This document shows positions 27,159 to 35,426 of a DNA stretch of 57,718 bases, in pieces. The stretch is from positions 1 through 57,718 of the forward strand of contig NZ_NKUG01000047.1 of assembly GCF_014845095.1 (NCBI RefSeq), given 5' to 3'. Made by a program: the position numbers and the translations under genes. This DNA is from Methylobacterium bullatum (lineage in GTDB: Bacteria > Pseudomonadota > Alphaproteobacteria > Rhizobiales > Beijerinckiaceae). Positions within the stretch are counted from its first letter, which is position 1. Every line of letters starts with the position of its first letter. Below the pieces are notes generated by a model, which saw nothing but the letters and a program-made list of their open reading frames with translations, was not told where the DNA came from and made no database searches.

Positions 27159-27995
27159 TCAGGCCGCGTTGAGGCAGCACTTCTTGTACTTCTTCCCGCT
27201 TCCGCACGGGCAGGGATCGTTGCGGCCGATCTTCACCGGATTGCGGATCGGGAGGCCCGCCCCCTCGGCGGTCCAGGCCAAGGCCCCGATGGGATCGTCG
27301 AACGTGCCGTAATTCTGTCCGTCGAACCGCTGCAGGTCGCTCGGCTTCGCGGTCGCCCGGCGCAGGGTGGTGTGAAACCACCCTGCATCGCTGAACTCGT
27401 CGCTCAGACGCCCGTCGGCCCTGGCCGCCGTGCTCCGCAGGGCAAGGTCGGCGAAACCGAGAAGCGCGATGGTCTCCTCCCAGCCGACCCAGGCGATGTC
27501 GCCCTCGACGGCGGCGCGCTTGTCGTCGAACCGCACGAGGAGATCGTGGGTCTGGGTCCGGTCGATCCGTCCGATCTGGGTCAGGTAGGCGAGGGCGGCG
27601 AAGACTTCGTAGCGGGCAAAGCCGTCCACCGTCGAATCGAGCAGCAGCGCATGCATCGGCGCCACGTCGCCGTCGAAGAGGCTGGTGAGCATCTTCGCCA
27701 TGGTGATGGTGAGGGCGTCGCCGAGGAGCGCGTCCAGCCCATCGGAATCCTCGCGCCGCAGGATGGTGAGAAGCGGGAGGAAGGCCCGCGTCTCGCCGGC
27801 CGCCGCCAGGACGTGTACTCCCCAGAACAGCAGGTTGCCCTGCGCCTCGTCGAGCTCCTTGCCCTCCGCCGCCATGCCGAGAACGGCGAGGACCGGCTCG
27901 GCGATGTCGGCGGGGCTCGCCAGGGCCTCAAGCATCGCCGCCTTCGGCAGATGCTTGGCGGCCGACAAGACGTCGATCAGTTCCTGGTTCGCCAT
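27159..27995 (-). CDS. DUF1186 protein with C-terminal SEC-C zinc motif
   Basis: A 278-residue mostly helical protein. The first 250 residues fit the DUF1186 family (repeat-like helices such as [20 protein letters not shown]). The last 20 residues contain the SEC-C zinc-binding motif [19 protein letters not shown] as in SecA. SEC-C modules bind zinc and often contact ribosomes, nucleic acids or SecB. A GGAAGCC-like weak ribosome-binding site precedes the ATG. The function is unknown; a role in protein quality control is only a guess. Confidence 0.85.
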   Translation of the reverse strand: MANQELIDVLSAAKHLPKAAMLEALASPADIAEPVLAVLGMAAEGKELDEAQGNLLFWGVHVLAAAGETRAFLPLLTILRREDSDGLDALLGDALTITMAKMLTSLFDGDVAPMHALLLDSTVDGFARYEVFAALAYLTQIGRIDRTQTHDLLVRFDDKRAAVEGDIAWVGWEETIALLGFADLALRSTAARADGRLSDEFSDAGWFHTTLRRATAKPSDLQRFDGQNYGTFDDPIGALAWTAEGAGLPIRNPVKIGRNDPCPCGSGKKYKKCCLNAA

Positions 27996-28035
27996 GTGGT
28001 CGGCTTCCTTGTCTGGAGTTCCGAGCGCCGTTTCA

Positions 28036-28243
28036 AAGCCTGTCTGATCGGATTTTTCGGTGGCTGCTCATGCTCGAGTCGATCATCGAAGCAGACAACC
28101 TCAGCCTGAGGTGCCTTTGCCCCGGCGAAGGGCCTCGAAGCAGGCCTCCAGAGGCCGGTGCGTGATCTGGAGCCCTCCTTCGAGGCCGCTACGCGGCATA
28201 TCAGGATGAGGTAAGGCCTTGGAAAAACACCTCAAACAAGCTC
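28036..28243. repeat. MITE-like element, copy C (full length, 208 bp)
   Basis: Inverted relative to copy B. The ends are AAGCCTGTCTG (left) and CAAACAAGCTC (right, inverted). TCA stands directly outside both ends (28033-28035 and 28244-28246). The right-hand TCA is the complement of the pheT TGA stop codon, so the element begins immediately after pheT. The core palindrome with CCTCGAAGCAGGCCTCCAG and CTGGAGCCCTCCTTCGAGG is conserved. Confidence 0.8.
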
Positions 28244-30667
28244 TCACCCCCTCAAAGTCGCGCCGGTCTTGCGGGCGACCTCGGCGACGATCTTGGCCGT
28301 CACGGCCTCGATCTCCGTGTCGGTAAGGGTCCGCTCCACCGGTTGGAGCCTCACCGCGATGGCGACGGATTTCGCGCCCTCGGGGATGCCCGTCCCCTCG
28401 TAGATGTCGAAGACGTCGATCCCGGCGATGAGCTTGCGCTCGGCAGCTTGCGCCGCCTTCACCACGTCGCCCGCCGCCACGTCGCGCCCGACGACGAAGG
28501 CGAAGTCGCGCGAGATCGGCTGGAAGTCGGAGAGGGCCAGCGCGGGCTTCACCTTGGTGGGGCGGTATTTCGGCAGGGGGATCGTATCCAGGGTGATCTC
28601 GAAGGCCACGAGCGTGCCCTTCAGGTCCAGAGCCTTCATCACGCGGGGGTGGATCTCGCCGAAATAGCCGATCTGGTTCTTCGGCCCGAACTGCATCGTG
28701 CCGGAGCGTCCGGGATGAAGCCAGCCGGGGCCACCCGCCACGATCTGGAGGCCGCCGGTCGGCACGCCCAGCGCCGTGAGGAGCGCCAGGGCGTCGGCCT
28801 TGGCCTCGAACGCATCGACGGTGGCGGCGGCCCCCGCCCAATGGCGGCCGGCGCCCTCGTGGCGTGCCGTTCCCCGGCGAATGGCCGTGGCGCGGATCGA
28901 CTGGCCCTCGGGCTGGTCGGTCTCGAAACACTGGCCGACCTCGAACAGGGCGACGTCGCCGTAGCCGCGGTCGGCATTGCGCTGGGCCGCCCGGAGCAGG
29001 CCGGGCACCAGGCTCGGGCGCATGTCGGAGAGATCGGCGGCGATGGGGTTGGCCAGCGCCAGATCCGCCTTGCCGCCGCCGAACAGGACGGCGTCGTCAT
29101 GCGGGATGAACGACCACGTCACCGCCTCCACGAGGCCGCGCGTGGCCAGCGCCCGCTTGGCGAGACGCGTGCGCTTCTGCAGGGGGGTCAGCGTCGCCTT
29201 GGCGATGGCGGCATCACCGCGCGTCAGTGGCTTCGGCTCGATCCGGTCGAGGCCGGCGATGCGGATGATCTCCTCCACGAGATCGGCCTTGCCTTCCACA
29301 TCCGGGCGCCAGGACGGGGTGAGAACCTTCACCCGCTCGCCCGAGCCGGCCACGTGAAACCCGAGGGTCTCCAGCGTCACCTTCATCTCGGCGCGGGACA
29401 GCTCGATCCCGGCGAGCCGGCGGGTCTCGGTCCAGGGAAAATCGATGACACGCTCGGTCTCGGGCAAGTCACCGGCGATCACCGCCTCGCTCGGCGTGCC
29501 GCCACAGATCTCGACGACCATGCGGGTGGCCAGATCCAGCCCCGGCAGGGCGAAGACGGGGTCGACGCCGCGCTCGAAGCGGTAGCGGGCATCGGTGATG
29601 ATGCCGAGACGCCGGCCGCTCTGGGCGATGTTCGCCGAATCCCACAGGGCGGATTCGATGATGACGTCCACGGTGCCGTCGTCGCAGCCGGAGGCCTCGC
29701 CGCCGATGATGCCGCCGATGGATTCGGGGCCGTTCTCGTCGGCGATGACGACGATGCCGTCATCGAGCGCATAGGTCTTGCCGTCGAGGGCCTTCAGGCT
29801 CTCGCCGTCGCGGGCGCGACGGACCGTGAGAGCGCCCTTCACCTTGGCCGCGTCGAAGACGTGGAGCGGGCGTCCGCGATCGAAGGTGAGGTAATTGGTG
29901 ATGTCCACGAGCGCGTTGATCGGGCGGAGGCCGATGGCGCGCAGGCGGGCCTGCATCCAGTCGGGGGAGGGGCCGTTCTTCACGCCGCGCACGAGGCGCA
30001 GGGCGAAATACGGGCACAATCCCTTATCGAGGGGCTCGAAATCGAGGGCGACCGGCACGGGGCACTCGCCCTCGCCACGCACAGGCGGCATCGGCTCGCG
30101 CTTCAACACGCCGATGCCGGCAGCCGAAAGATCGCGGGCGATGCCGTGGATCGAGGTACAATCCGGGCGGTTCGGGGTGAGGTTGATCTCGATGACCGGA
30201 TCGTCGAGCCCGGCATAGAGCGCGTAGGCCTGGCCGGTCGGGGCGTCCGCTGGAAGATCGAGGATGCCGCTGGAATCCTCGCCGAGGCCGAGTTCGGCGC
30301 CCGAGCACAGCATGCCGAGGCTCTCGACGCCCCGGATGTTGCCGACCGCCAAGGTCTTGTCGAGACCGGGCACGTAGGTGCCGGGGGGCGCGAACACCGT
30401 CTTCATCCCGGCGCGCGCATTCGGCGCACCGCAGACGACCTGCACGGGCTGCCCGTCGCCGGCATCCACGGTGCAGACACGCAAACGGTCGGCGTTGGGG
30501 TGCTGTTCGGCCGTGAGCACATGGGCGACGACAAAAGGCGCGAGCGCCGCCGCCTTGTCCTCGATGCCTTCGACTTCGAGGCCGATCCGCGTCAGCGTCT
30601 CGGAGATGTTCTCCAGAGACGAGTCGGTGTCGAGGTGCTCCTTGAGCCAGGAGAGGGTGAATTTCAT
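28244..30667 (-). CDS. pheT: Phenylalanine--tRNA ligase beta subunit
   Basis: An 807-residue protein of normal length. The N-terminal tRNA-binding (EMAP-like) domain has [19 protein letters not shown]. It is followed by B3/B4 and B5 domains and a class II aaRS-like core. The C-terminal FDX-ACB anticodon-binding domain has [22 protein letters not shown]. It pairs with PheS to form the alpha2-beta2 enzyme. The start overlaps by four bases the stop of the HEPN-like gene, so in this genome pheT translation is coupled to that gene rather than directly to pheS. MITE copy C begins right at its stop. Confidence 0.97.
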   Translation of the reverse strand: MKFTLSWLKEHLDTDSSLENISETLTRIGLEVEGIEDKAAALAPFVVAHVLTAEQHPNADRLRVCTVDAGDGQPVQVVCGAPNARAGMKTVFAPPGTYVPGLDKTLAVGNIRGVESLGMLCSGAELGLGEDSSGILDLPADAPTGQAYALYAGLDDPVIEINLTPNRPDCTSIHGIARDLSAAGIGVLKREPMPPVRGEGECPVPVALDFEPLDKGLCPYFALRLVRGVKNGPSPDWMQARLRAIGLRPINALVDITNYLTFDRGRPLHVFDAAKVKGALTVRRARDGESLKALDGKTYALDDGIVVIADENGPESIGGIIGGEASGCDDGTVDVIIESALWDSANIAQSGRRLGIITDARYRFERGVDPVFALPGLDLATRMVVEICGGTPSEAVIAGDLPETERVIDFPWTETRRLAGIELSRAEMKVTLETLGFHVAGSGERVKVLTPSWRPDVEGKADLVEEIIRIAGLDRIEPKPLTRGDAAIAKATLTPLQKRTRLAKRALATRGLVEAVTWSFIPHDDAVLFGGGKADLALANPIAADLSDMRPSLVPGLLRAAQRNADRGYGDVALFEVGQCFETDQPEGQSIRATAIRRGTARHEGAGRHWAGAAATVDAFEAKADALALLTALGVPTGGLQIVAGGPGWLHPGRSGTMQFGPKNQIGYFGEIHPRVMKALDLKGTLVAFEITLDTIPLPKYRPTKVKPALALSDFQPISRDFAFVVGRDVAAGDVVKAAQAAERKLIAGIDVFDIYEGTGIPEGAKSVAIAVRLQPVERTLTDTEIEAVTAKIVAEVARKTGATLRG

Positions 30668-31134
30668 TTTCTTCTCGCCTGGAAGAGGAGGTGAACGGCT
30701 AGGGTCTGACGGTCTGGGCCGGTCAAACCCTCTAAGCGCGAGACGACACTTCTTGCCCGATCAAGATGTTCCTTGACCGCGGCCAGCTCGAACAGGTTGC
30801 TCCGGGGAGGCGAATAATCCGCAATCATGCGCGCCTCCTGAAGCTGGATCAGGTCGGTTCCGATGTCCCGTAGAGCGATCGTCTGCTTCAACGGGCCATT
30901 CGTCTGGAATGCATTCTTCATCGGGCCATGATCGATGCCGCGATAGACGCGTTCGAAATCAGCGGAGTTGGTATCGCCGCCGGGCAGCATCTCGGAAGCA
31001 CAAAGCCACATGAGGGCATGGAAAGCCGCATAGTAGGCCGAGCTAACGGCCCGCCGCTTCGCCGCACCGCTACGGGGGTTCTGTTCGACCAGAGCTTCCG
31101 CCTGATCCAACATGAGATCGACCATCGACGCCAT
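30664..31134 (-). CDS. HEPN-like domain protein inserted in the pheS-pheT operon
   Basis: A 156-residue all-helical protein. The segment [20 protein letters not shown] (residues about 27-46) and the later RMIADYSPP match the HEPN pattern of a helix with (S/A)YYAAFH followed by an R...ADY motif. No RX4-6H RNase motif is visible, so it is probably not a catalytic HEPN ribonuclease. ATG 31134 and ATG 31125 are both possible starts. It lies three bases after a small unknown gene and overlaps the pheT start by four bases. HEPN proteins often pair with small partners in toxin-antitoxin or regulatory modules; that role here is inference. Confidence 0.75.
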   Translation of the reverse strand: MASMVDLMLDQAEALVEQNPRSGAAKRRAVSSAYYAAFHALMWLCASEMLPGGDTNSADFERVYRGIDHGPMKNAFQTNGPLKQTIALRDIGTDLIQLQEARMIADYSPPRSNLFELAAVKEHLDRARSVVSRLEGLTGPDRQTLAVHLLFQARRK

Positions 31135-31137
31135 GGA

Positions 31138-31422
31138 TCAGTCTATATCGCTCTCAGTCTGCTTTTCGCTGGCGACATCGTTCTTCAACAAGATGAAGCG
31201 ATCCTCTCCTCGGCTGATGAGAGCAGACCTCAAGATATGGCTGGCATTCAGCAGCGGATCGGGCTTCGTATCTGGCCGACGTTGATAACGAGCGACGATC
31301 TTGATGACCGGATCTCCGTCAAAATCCGAACTGGAGACGGCTTCGGCCCCCAGGAACCCGGCCTCGGGAACCTGCTCGCGCAGAACCTCGGACACCAGTC
31401 TGGTAATCTCCTGATCGGTCAT
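31138..31422 (-). CDS. Small protein of unknown function, partner of the HEPN-like gene
   Basis: A 94-residue protein that I do not recognise. A short N-terminal helix (MTDQEITRLVSEVLREQ) precedes a beta-rich section (DGDPVIKIVARYQRRPD) and a helix ending in a charged tail. ATG 31422 has GGAG six bases upstream; in-frame ATGs at 31434 and 31440 would overlap or abut the pheS stop. It sits between pheS and the HEPN-like gene, three bases before the latter. The tight spacing suggests the two proteins act together. Confidence 0.7.
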   Translation of the reverse strand: MTDQEITRLVSEVLREQVPEAGFLGAEAVSSSDFDGDPVIKIVARYQRRPDTKPDPLLNASHILRSALISRGEDRFILLKNDVASEKQTESDID

Positions 31423-31439
31423 CGATCGCTCCATGCCCA

Positions 31440-32522
31440 TCAACTCGTCAGCCCGGCCACCAAGCTCGGGATGTCCAACGGGCGGAAGCCGTAATGCTCC
31501 AGCCATCGCACATCCGCCTCGAAGAACGGGCGCAGGTCGGGCGTGCCGTATTTCAGCATCGCGATCCGGTCGATGCCCATGCCGAAGGCGAAGCCCTGGA
31601 CGAAATCCGGGTCGTAGCCGCAATTCCTGAGCACGTTCGGATGGACCATGCCGCAGCCGAGAATTTCGAGCCAGTCGGTGCCCTCGCCGAAGCGGATCTC
31701 GCCGCCTTTGCGCGAACACTGGATATCGACCTCCGCCGACGGCTCGGTGAAGGGGAAGAAGGACGGCCGGAACCGCATCTTCACCGCATCGACCTCGAAG
31801 AAGGTGCGGCAGAACTCCTCCAGCACCCATTTCAGGTTGGCGATGGTGGCGCTCTTGTCGATCACCAGCCCCTCGACCTGATGGAACATCGGGGTGTGGG
31901 TCTGGTCGGAATCGTGGCGATAGGTGCGGCCGGGGCAGATCACGCGGATCGGCGGCTCCTGGGACCGCATGGTGCGGATCTGGACCGGAGACGTATGGGT
32001 GCGCAGCACCTTGCGCTGGCCGTTGCGGTCGGGCGCCAGGAAGAACGTGTCGTGCATCTCGCGCGCCGGATGGCCGGGCGGGAAGTTGAGGGCGGTGAAG
32101 TTGTAATCGTCGGTCTCGATGTCCGGGCCTTCGGCCACTGAGAAGCCCATATCGGCGAAGATCGCGGTGATCTCGTCCATGACCTGGCTGATCGGATGGA
32201 TGCGCCCGCGCGCTTCCGGCGCCTCGCGCACCGGCAGGGTCACGTCGATCCGCTCCGCCGCGAGGCGGGCTTCGAGGGCTGCTTCGGCCAGTGCCTCGCG
32301 CCGCGTGGCGATGGCGCCCTGGACCCTGTCGCGCAGGCCGTTGATGAGCGGACCGCGCTCCTTGCGCTCGTCCGGCGTCATGCTGCCGAGGGTCTTCAGC
32401 AGGTCGGAGATCGAGCCCTTCTTACCGAGCGCCGCGACGCGCACGGCATCGAGGGAGGCCTCGTCGGACGCGCTCCCGACCTGTCCGAGCAGATCGCCTT
32501 CGAGGGTTTCGAGATCGGTCAT
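31440..32522 (-). CDS. pheS: Phenylalanine--tRNA ligase alpha subunit
   Basis: A 360-residue class II synthetase subunit. The N-terminal coiled coil (about 1-85) contacts tRNA. The catalytic domain has [19 protein letters not shown], the motif 2 region ([12 protein letters not shown] and [24 protein letters not shown]) and [13 protein letters not shown] with the motif 3 [13 protein letters not shown]. The frame is open upstream to 32651, but ATG 32522 ([10 protein letters not shown]) is the conserved start. It lies downstream of rpmI-rplT with a terminator between, and is followed by two small genes before pheT. Confidence 0.97.
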   Translation of the reverse strand: MTDLETLEGDLLGQVGSASDEASLDAVRVAALGKKGSISDLLKTLGSMTPDERKERGPLINGLRDRVQGAIATRREALAEAALEARLAAERIDVTLPVREAPEARGRIHPISQVMDEITAIFADMGFSVAEGPDIETDDYNFTALNFPPGHPAREMHDTFFLAPDRNGQRKVLRTHTSPVQIRTMRSQEPPIRVICPGRTYRHDSDQTHTPMFHQVEGLVIDKSATIANLKWVLEEFCRTFFEVDAVKMRFRPSFFPFTEPSAEVDIQCSRKGGEIRFGEGTDWLEILGCGMVHPNVLRNCGYDPDFVQGFAFGMGIDRIAMLKYGTPDLRPFFEADVRWLEHYGFRPLDIPSLVAGLTS

Positions 32523-32632
32523 CGGTTCAAACCACCGGTTGGCATCTGGCCTTCGGATCGTGTGCGGCCCCCGCGAGCGGTTTTGCGGGTAAGCGCCGCC
32601 AATGCAAGCGCGCCTGCCGACGATCCTTTGCG

Positions 32633-32668
32633 AAAAACGAAGGCGCGGCACCTTTCGGTCCGCGCCTT
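32633..32668 (-). terminator. Intrinsic terminator after rplT
   Basis: On the minus strand an AGGCGCGGACC arm, a GAAA loop and a GGTGCCGCGCCT arm form a long stem with one bulge (32641-32668), followed by TCGTTTTT (A5 at 32633-32637 on the plus strand). It lies 50 bases after the rplT stop and about 110 bases before the pheS start, so pheS probably has its own promoter or depends on read-through. Confidence 0.8.
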
Positions 32669-32720
32669 TCGCATCGACGAATGAGAGGGCGTGTGAACGC
32701 GCCTCAGGCAGCCTTACGGA

Positions 32721-33095
32721 TCAGGCAGCCTTGGCGAGGTCCGGGAGAGCGGCCTTGGCCTTCTCCACCACCACCGCGAAGCTGGCCGGCTCGTGAATGG
32801 CGAGCTCGGACAGGGCCTTGCGGTCCACCTCGATGCCGGACTTCGCGAGACCGTTGATGAAGCGCGAATAGGTCAGGCCGTGCTCGCGGACAGCGGCGTT
32901 GAGGCGCTGGATCCAGAGAGCGCGGAACGTGCGCTTCTTGTTCTTACGATCGCGGTAGGCATACTGCATGCCCTTCTCGACCGCCTGCTTGGCGATCCGG
33001 ATCGTATTCTTGCGCCGGCCGTAATAGCCACGGGCGGCCTTGAGGACTTTCTTGTGCTTTGCGTGACTGGTCACGCCGCGCTTGACGCGGGCCAT
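32721..33095 (-). CDS. rplT: 50S ribosomal protein L20
   Basis: A 124-residue basic protein starting [19 protein letters not shown] with [16 protein letters not shown], the L20 signature. It binds 23S rRNA early in 50S assembly. It lies 46 bases after rpmI on the same strand, the standard rpmI-rplT pair. AGGAGAG precedes the ATG. Confidence 0.98.
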   Translation of the reverse strand: MARVKRGVTSHAKHKKVLKAARGYYGRRKNTIRIAKQAVEKGMQYAYRDRKNKKRTFRALWIQRLNAAVREHGLTYSRFINGLAKSGIEVDRKALSELAIHEPASFAVVVEKAKAALPDLAKAA

Positions 33096-33141
33096 GGGTT
33101 CTCTCCTGGATTACGAAAACAGTATCGGCTGCGGCGAAGGA

Positions 33142-33345
33142 TTACCGGCTGTTGGGCAGGAAATACTTCTTCACGTTGGCAGCATCGCCCTCGAACAGGG
33201 TGGTGGTGCCGCGCAGGTTGCGGATCTGCTTCGTCGTCCGCTTGATCATTCCGTGGCGCTTGCCGGCCTGGGCATACATAACCTTGCCGGTGCCGGTGAT
33301 CTTGAAGCGCTTCTTCGCGCCCGACTTGGTTTTCAGCTTGGGCAT
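33142..33345 (-). CDS. rpmI: 50S ribosomal protein L35
   Basis: A 67-residue protein starting [20 protein letters not shown] and ending KKYFLPNSR, a complete L35. The frame is open upstream, but the ATG at 33345 has AGGAGA upstream and matches the family start. infC, the usual gene before rpmI, is not adjacent here. Confidence 0.97.
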   Translation of the reverse strand: MPKLKTKSGAKKRFKITGTGKVMYAQAGKRHGMIKRTTKQIRNLRGTTTLFEGDAANVKKYFLPNSR

Positions 33346-33663
33346 TTGGCTCTCCTGAACGCGCATGCCCTCCGACCCTGGGACAGGTCGAAGGCGTGCG
33401 CTCGGTTGATGCTTCTGATGGAGCAGCACGAACCGCCACGGCAGCCCTATCGGCCGGGCGGTTCAACGCGAGGGGGCGTATGACAGAAAAGAGACGTGGT
33501 TTCAATGGCGGCCGTGCTCGTCGAGCCGTCTCCCCGTCCGCACGATCCCGTCTCGAAACGACGGTGACCGGATTTTCCATGGAAATGCGGCGTCCGGTTG
33601 CTTGACAGGCCGGGGTGCGGAAACTAGACCCCCGACACCGCCGGAAACGGGGCGGGACGCCGT
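33346..33663. other. Intergenic region between rpmI and tRNA-Asp
   Basis: A stretch of 318 bases between the minus-strand rpmI start and the plus-strand tRNA-Asp gene. It should hold both promoters and the rpmI leader. I see no convincing promoter boxes or reading frame in it. Confidence 0.4.
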
Positions 33664-33740
33664 GCGGGCGTAGCTCAGTTGGTTAGAGTGCCGGCCTGTC
33701 ACGCCGGAGGTCGCGGGTTCGAGTCCCGTCGCCCGCGCCA
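33664..33740 (+). tRNA. tRNA-Asp (GUC), copy 1
   Basis: A 77-nt cloverleaf. The acceptor stem GCGGGCG pairs with CGCCCGC, with discriminator G and an encoded CCA. The D arm reads GCTCAGTTGGTTAGAGT. The anticodon stem CCGGC/GCCGG encloses CTGTCAC with anticodon GTC, and the T arm contains GGTTCGAGTCCC. The same 77 bases recur 57 bases downstream. Confidence 0.97.
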
Positions 33741-33797
33741 CGTCCATCATCGACCCGCATCATGTGGGACGATCCGAATGCCAAGCTACCCAGATAC

Positions 33798-33874
33798 GCG
33801 GGCGTAGCTCAGTTGGTTAGAGTGCCGGCCTGTCACGCCGGAGGTCGCGGGTTCGAGTCCCGTCGCCCGCGCCA
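33798..33874 (+). tRNA. tRNA-Asp (GUC), copy 2
   Basis: Identical over 77 nt to the tRNA at 33664-33740, including the encoded CCA. The 57-base spacer between the copies is not duplicated. The tandem pair is probably a simple gene duplication and cotranscribed. Confidence 0.97.
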
Positions 33875-33999
33875 TTCACACAACCCAAATCACCGAACGT
33901 GCAGCCTCGATACGGGTCGCGCCGGGGATACACTCGACACGGGACGTTCGCGCCCTAGCCTTTTCCCGAGCGCAACTCGCGAAATGGGCTGTCCGAACC

Positions 34000-34215
34000 A
34001 TGGCAGGCTTCTTCTTCCTGTATTTCACCGCCTGCATGGCGAATGCGCCGGAAACCTGCGAATCGAAGCGGCTGCCGCTCGATGTCGCCGATGCGAGGGG
34101 CTGCATCCGCGTGGCACAGCCGCAGTTGGCGCGGTGGATCGACACCCATCCCGACTACCGTATCACAGCGTGGCGCTGCGGTTCGCCGCCCCGGGAGCTC
34201 GGAACGCGGATCTGA
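34000..34215 (+). CDS. Small cysteine-containing protein of unknown function
   Basis: A 71-residue protein. A short hydrophobic N-terminus (MAGFFFLYFTACM) leads into CESKRLPLD and CIRVAQPQLARWIDTHPDY and ends near RITAWRCG. Cysteines at 12, 20, 35 and 60 and the pattern AQPQ(L/I)ARW...HP...(R/K)W(R)C recur in many short alphaproteobacterial proteins, from memory. It may be exported with disulfides, but no clear cleavage site is seen. The ribosome-binding site is weak. Confidence 0.65.
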   Translation: MAGFFFLYFTACMANAPETCESKRLPLDVADARGCIRVAQPQLARWIDTHPDYRITAWRCGSPPRELGTRI

Positions 34216-34392
34216 CGGGATCGGCGCCGGGTTCGAGCTTCGCCTGAATCCATCCGCACAAACACCACGCGTGGCGGATCGGATACACCCGCCCGTCCAA
34301 CGACCCGGTTCGTCCCGCCGCCGCGATTTCGCCCCATCGGACCGGGATGGCGGAGCCGACGACACCGCAGCGCAGCGAACCGGCACCGAGCG

Positions 34393-34908
34393 ATGATCCC
34401 CTTTTCCATGTCTCCCATTCTGTCGCGGCTATGCGCCGTCGTCCTCGTGGGGAGCCTACTGACGCTCGGCGGCTGCGGCGGGCCGACGATCCTGCCCGAG
34501 GCCGACAACCTCACCAGCCCGGTGATCCTGGACGAGGGTGCCGCCGCCGCGGCGATCTCCCGCTACAGGGCGTCGCACGGCCTCGGCCCGGTGGTGCTGG
34601 ATTCCAGCCTGATCAGGGCGGCCTCCTACCAGGCGGAATCCAATGCCAAGGCCGGCAGGCTCAGCCACGAGATCGGCGGCACCTTCGAGTCGCGCATGGC
34701 GCGGGCGGGATTCGGCCGCTCCTTCGCGGCCGAGAACCTCAGCGCCGGCTCCAACACCTTCGACGAGGTGCTCGCTCGCTGGAAAAATTCGTCCGAGCAC
34801 AACAAGAACATGCTGATGCCTCAGCTGAAGCGGATCGGCATCGCCCGCGTCGATGCGCCGGGTACGCGCTACAAGCGCTTCTGGGCCCTGGTCCTCGCAG
34901 GAAACTGA
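34393..34908 (+). CDS. CAP (SCP/PR1) domain lipoprotein
   Basis: A 171-residue protein. A hydrophobic signal ends in a lipobox-like LGGC with Cys28 as the likely lipidated residue. The rest is a CAP domain: AAISRYRASHGLGPVVLDSSLIRAASYQAES, then LSHEIGG and a FGRSFAAENLSAG segment, and a WKNSSEHNKNML segment with the second conserved His. CAP proteins are secreted and some bind or hydrolyse lipids or sterols; the bacterial function is mostly unknown. Met6 (34408) is an alternative start. Confidence 0.85.
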   Translation: MIPFSMSPILSRLCAVVLVGSLLTLGGCGGPTILPEADNLTSPVILDEGAAAAAISRYRASHGLGPVVLDSSLIRAASYQAESNAKAGRLSHEIGGTFESRMARAGFGRSFAAENLSAGSNTFDEVLARWKNSSEHNKNMLMPQLKRIGIARVDAPGTRYKRFWALVLAGN

Positions 34909-34933
34909 AGCGCATCCGTCCTCGCAGCGCGGC

Positions 34934-35188
34934 TCAATCCGTGAGCTGATCCGACTCGGTCAACCCGTCCTGGATGCTGCGGATGATCGTGCGCATCTCG
35001 GGGATCATCGCGATGGCCCTGGCGATCCGCAAAGCCTCCTCGCGGGTCATGAGGCCGGTCGCCTCCCGCTTCTCCGCCTCGTCGGAAAAGTAGGTCCAGG
35101 CCACGGCGGCCCCGTCCGCATCCTCGATACAGAAACTCTCGACCTTCTCGACGACGAGCCAGGGTGTGGGGAAGCCGCGCGCGGTCAT
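34934..35188 (-). CDS. Conserved hypothetical protein
   Basis: An 84-residue protein with PTPWLVVEKVESFCIEDADGAAVAWTYF and MTREEALRIARAIAMIPEM. The pattern of a W-x-V-x-x-x-x-ESF-x-(I/V)-DA-G beta section followed by a TxxEAxRIAxxIAxxPE helix is common in short Rhizobiales proteins, from memory. No function is known. It lies between the CAP lipoprotein gene and tRNA-Val on the opposite strand from the former. Confidence 0.7.
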   Translation of the reverse strand: MTARGFPTPWLVVEKVESFCIEDADGAAVAWTYFSDEAEKREATGLMTREEALRIARAIAMIPEMRTIIRSIQDGLTESDQLTD

Positions 35189-35234
35189 CGCTGGTCTCTG
35201 TAGCCGGGGAGGGGCAAGGGAACGGGAAGAGGCG

Positions 35235-35310
35235 TGGTGGGCGGTGACGGGCTCGAACCGCCGACCCTCTCCGTGTAAAGGAGACGCTCTACCAACTGAG
35301 CTAACCGCCC
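35235..35310 (-). tRNA. tRNA-Val (UAC)
   Basis: The reverse strand gives a 76-nt cloverleaf. The acceptor GGGCGGT pairs with ACCGCCC, then discriminator A and encoded CCA. The D arm is GCTCAGTTGGTAGAGC. The anticodon stem CTCCT/AGGAG-like arms enclose TTTACAC with anticodon TAC, and the T arm has GGTTCGAGCCC. Confidence 0.96.
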
Positions 35311-35372
35311 GATGCGCGCCGCATCGTTAATCCAAGCATCGTCGGGATGGCAACCCTCAGCGGGCCACAAAG

Positions 35373-35400
35373 AAAAGGCCCCGGAGCGTACTCCGGGGCC
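35373..35400 (-). terminator. Intrinsic terminator after lon
   Basis: A perfect 10-bp stem GGCCCCGGAG/CTCCGGGGCC (35377-35386 and 35391-35400) has a CGTA loop. On the minus strand it is followed by TTTT (35373-35376), 26 bases after the lon stop. Confidence 0.9.
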
Positions 35401-35426
35401 TTTCCATTTTCAAAGCACCCTATCGC

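Noticed and set aside
33664..35310. A genomic island integrated at the tRNA genes
   Set aside because: No integrase, no direct repeat of a tRNA 3' end beyond the second complete tRNA, and normal composition of the genes between.
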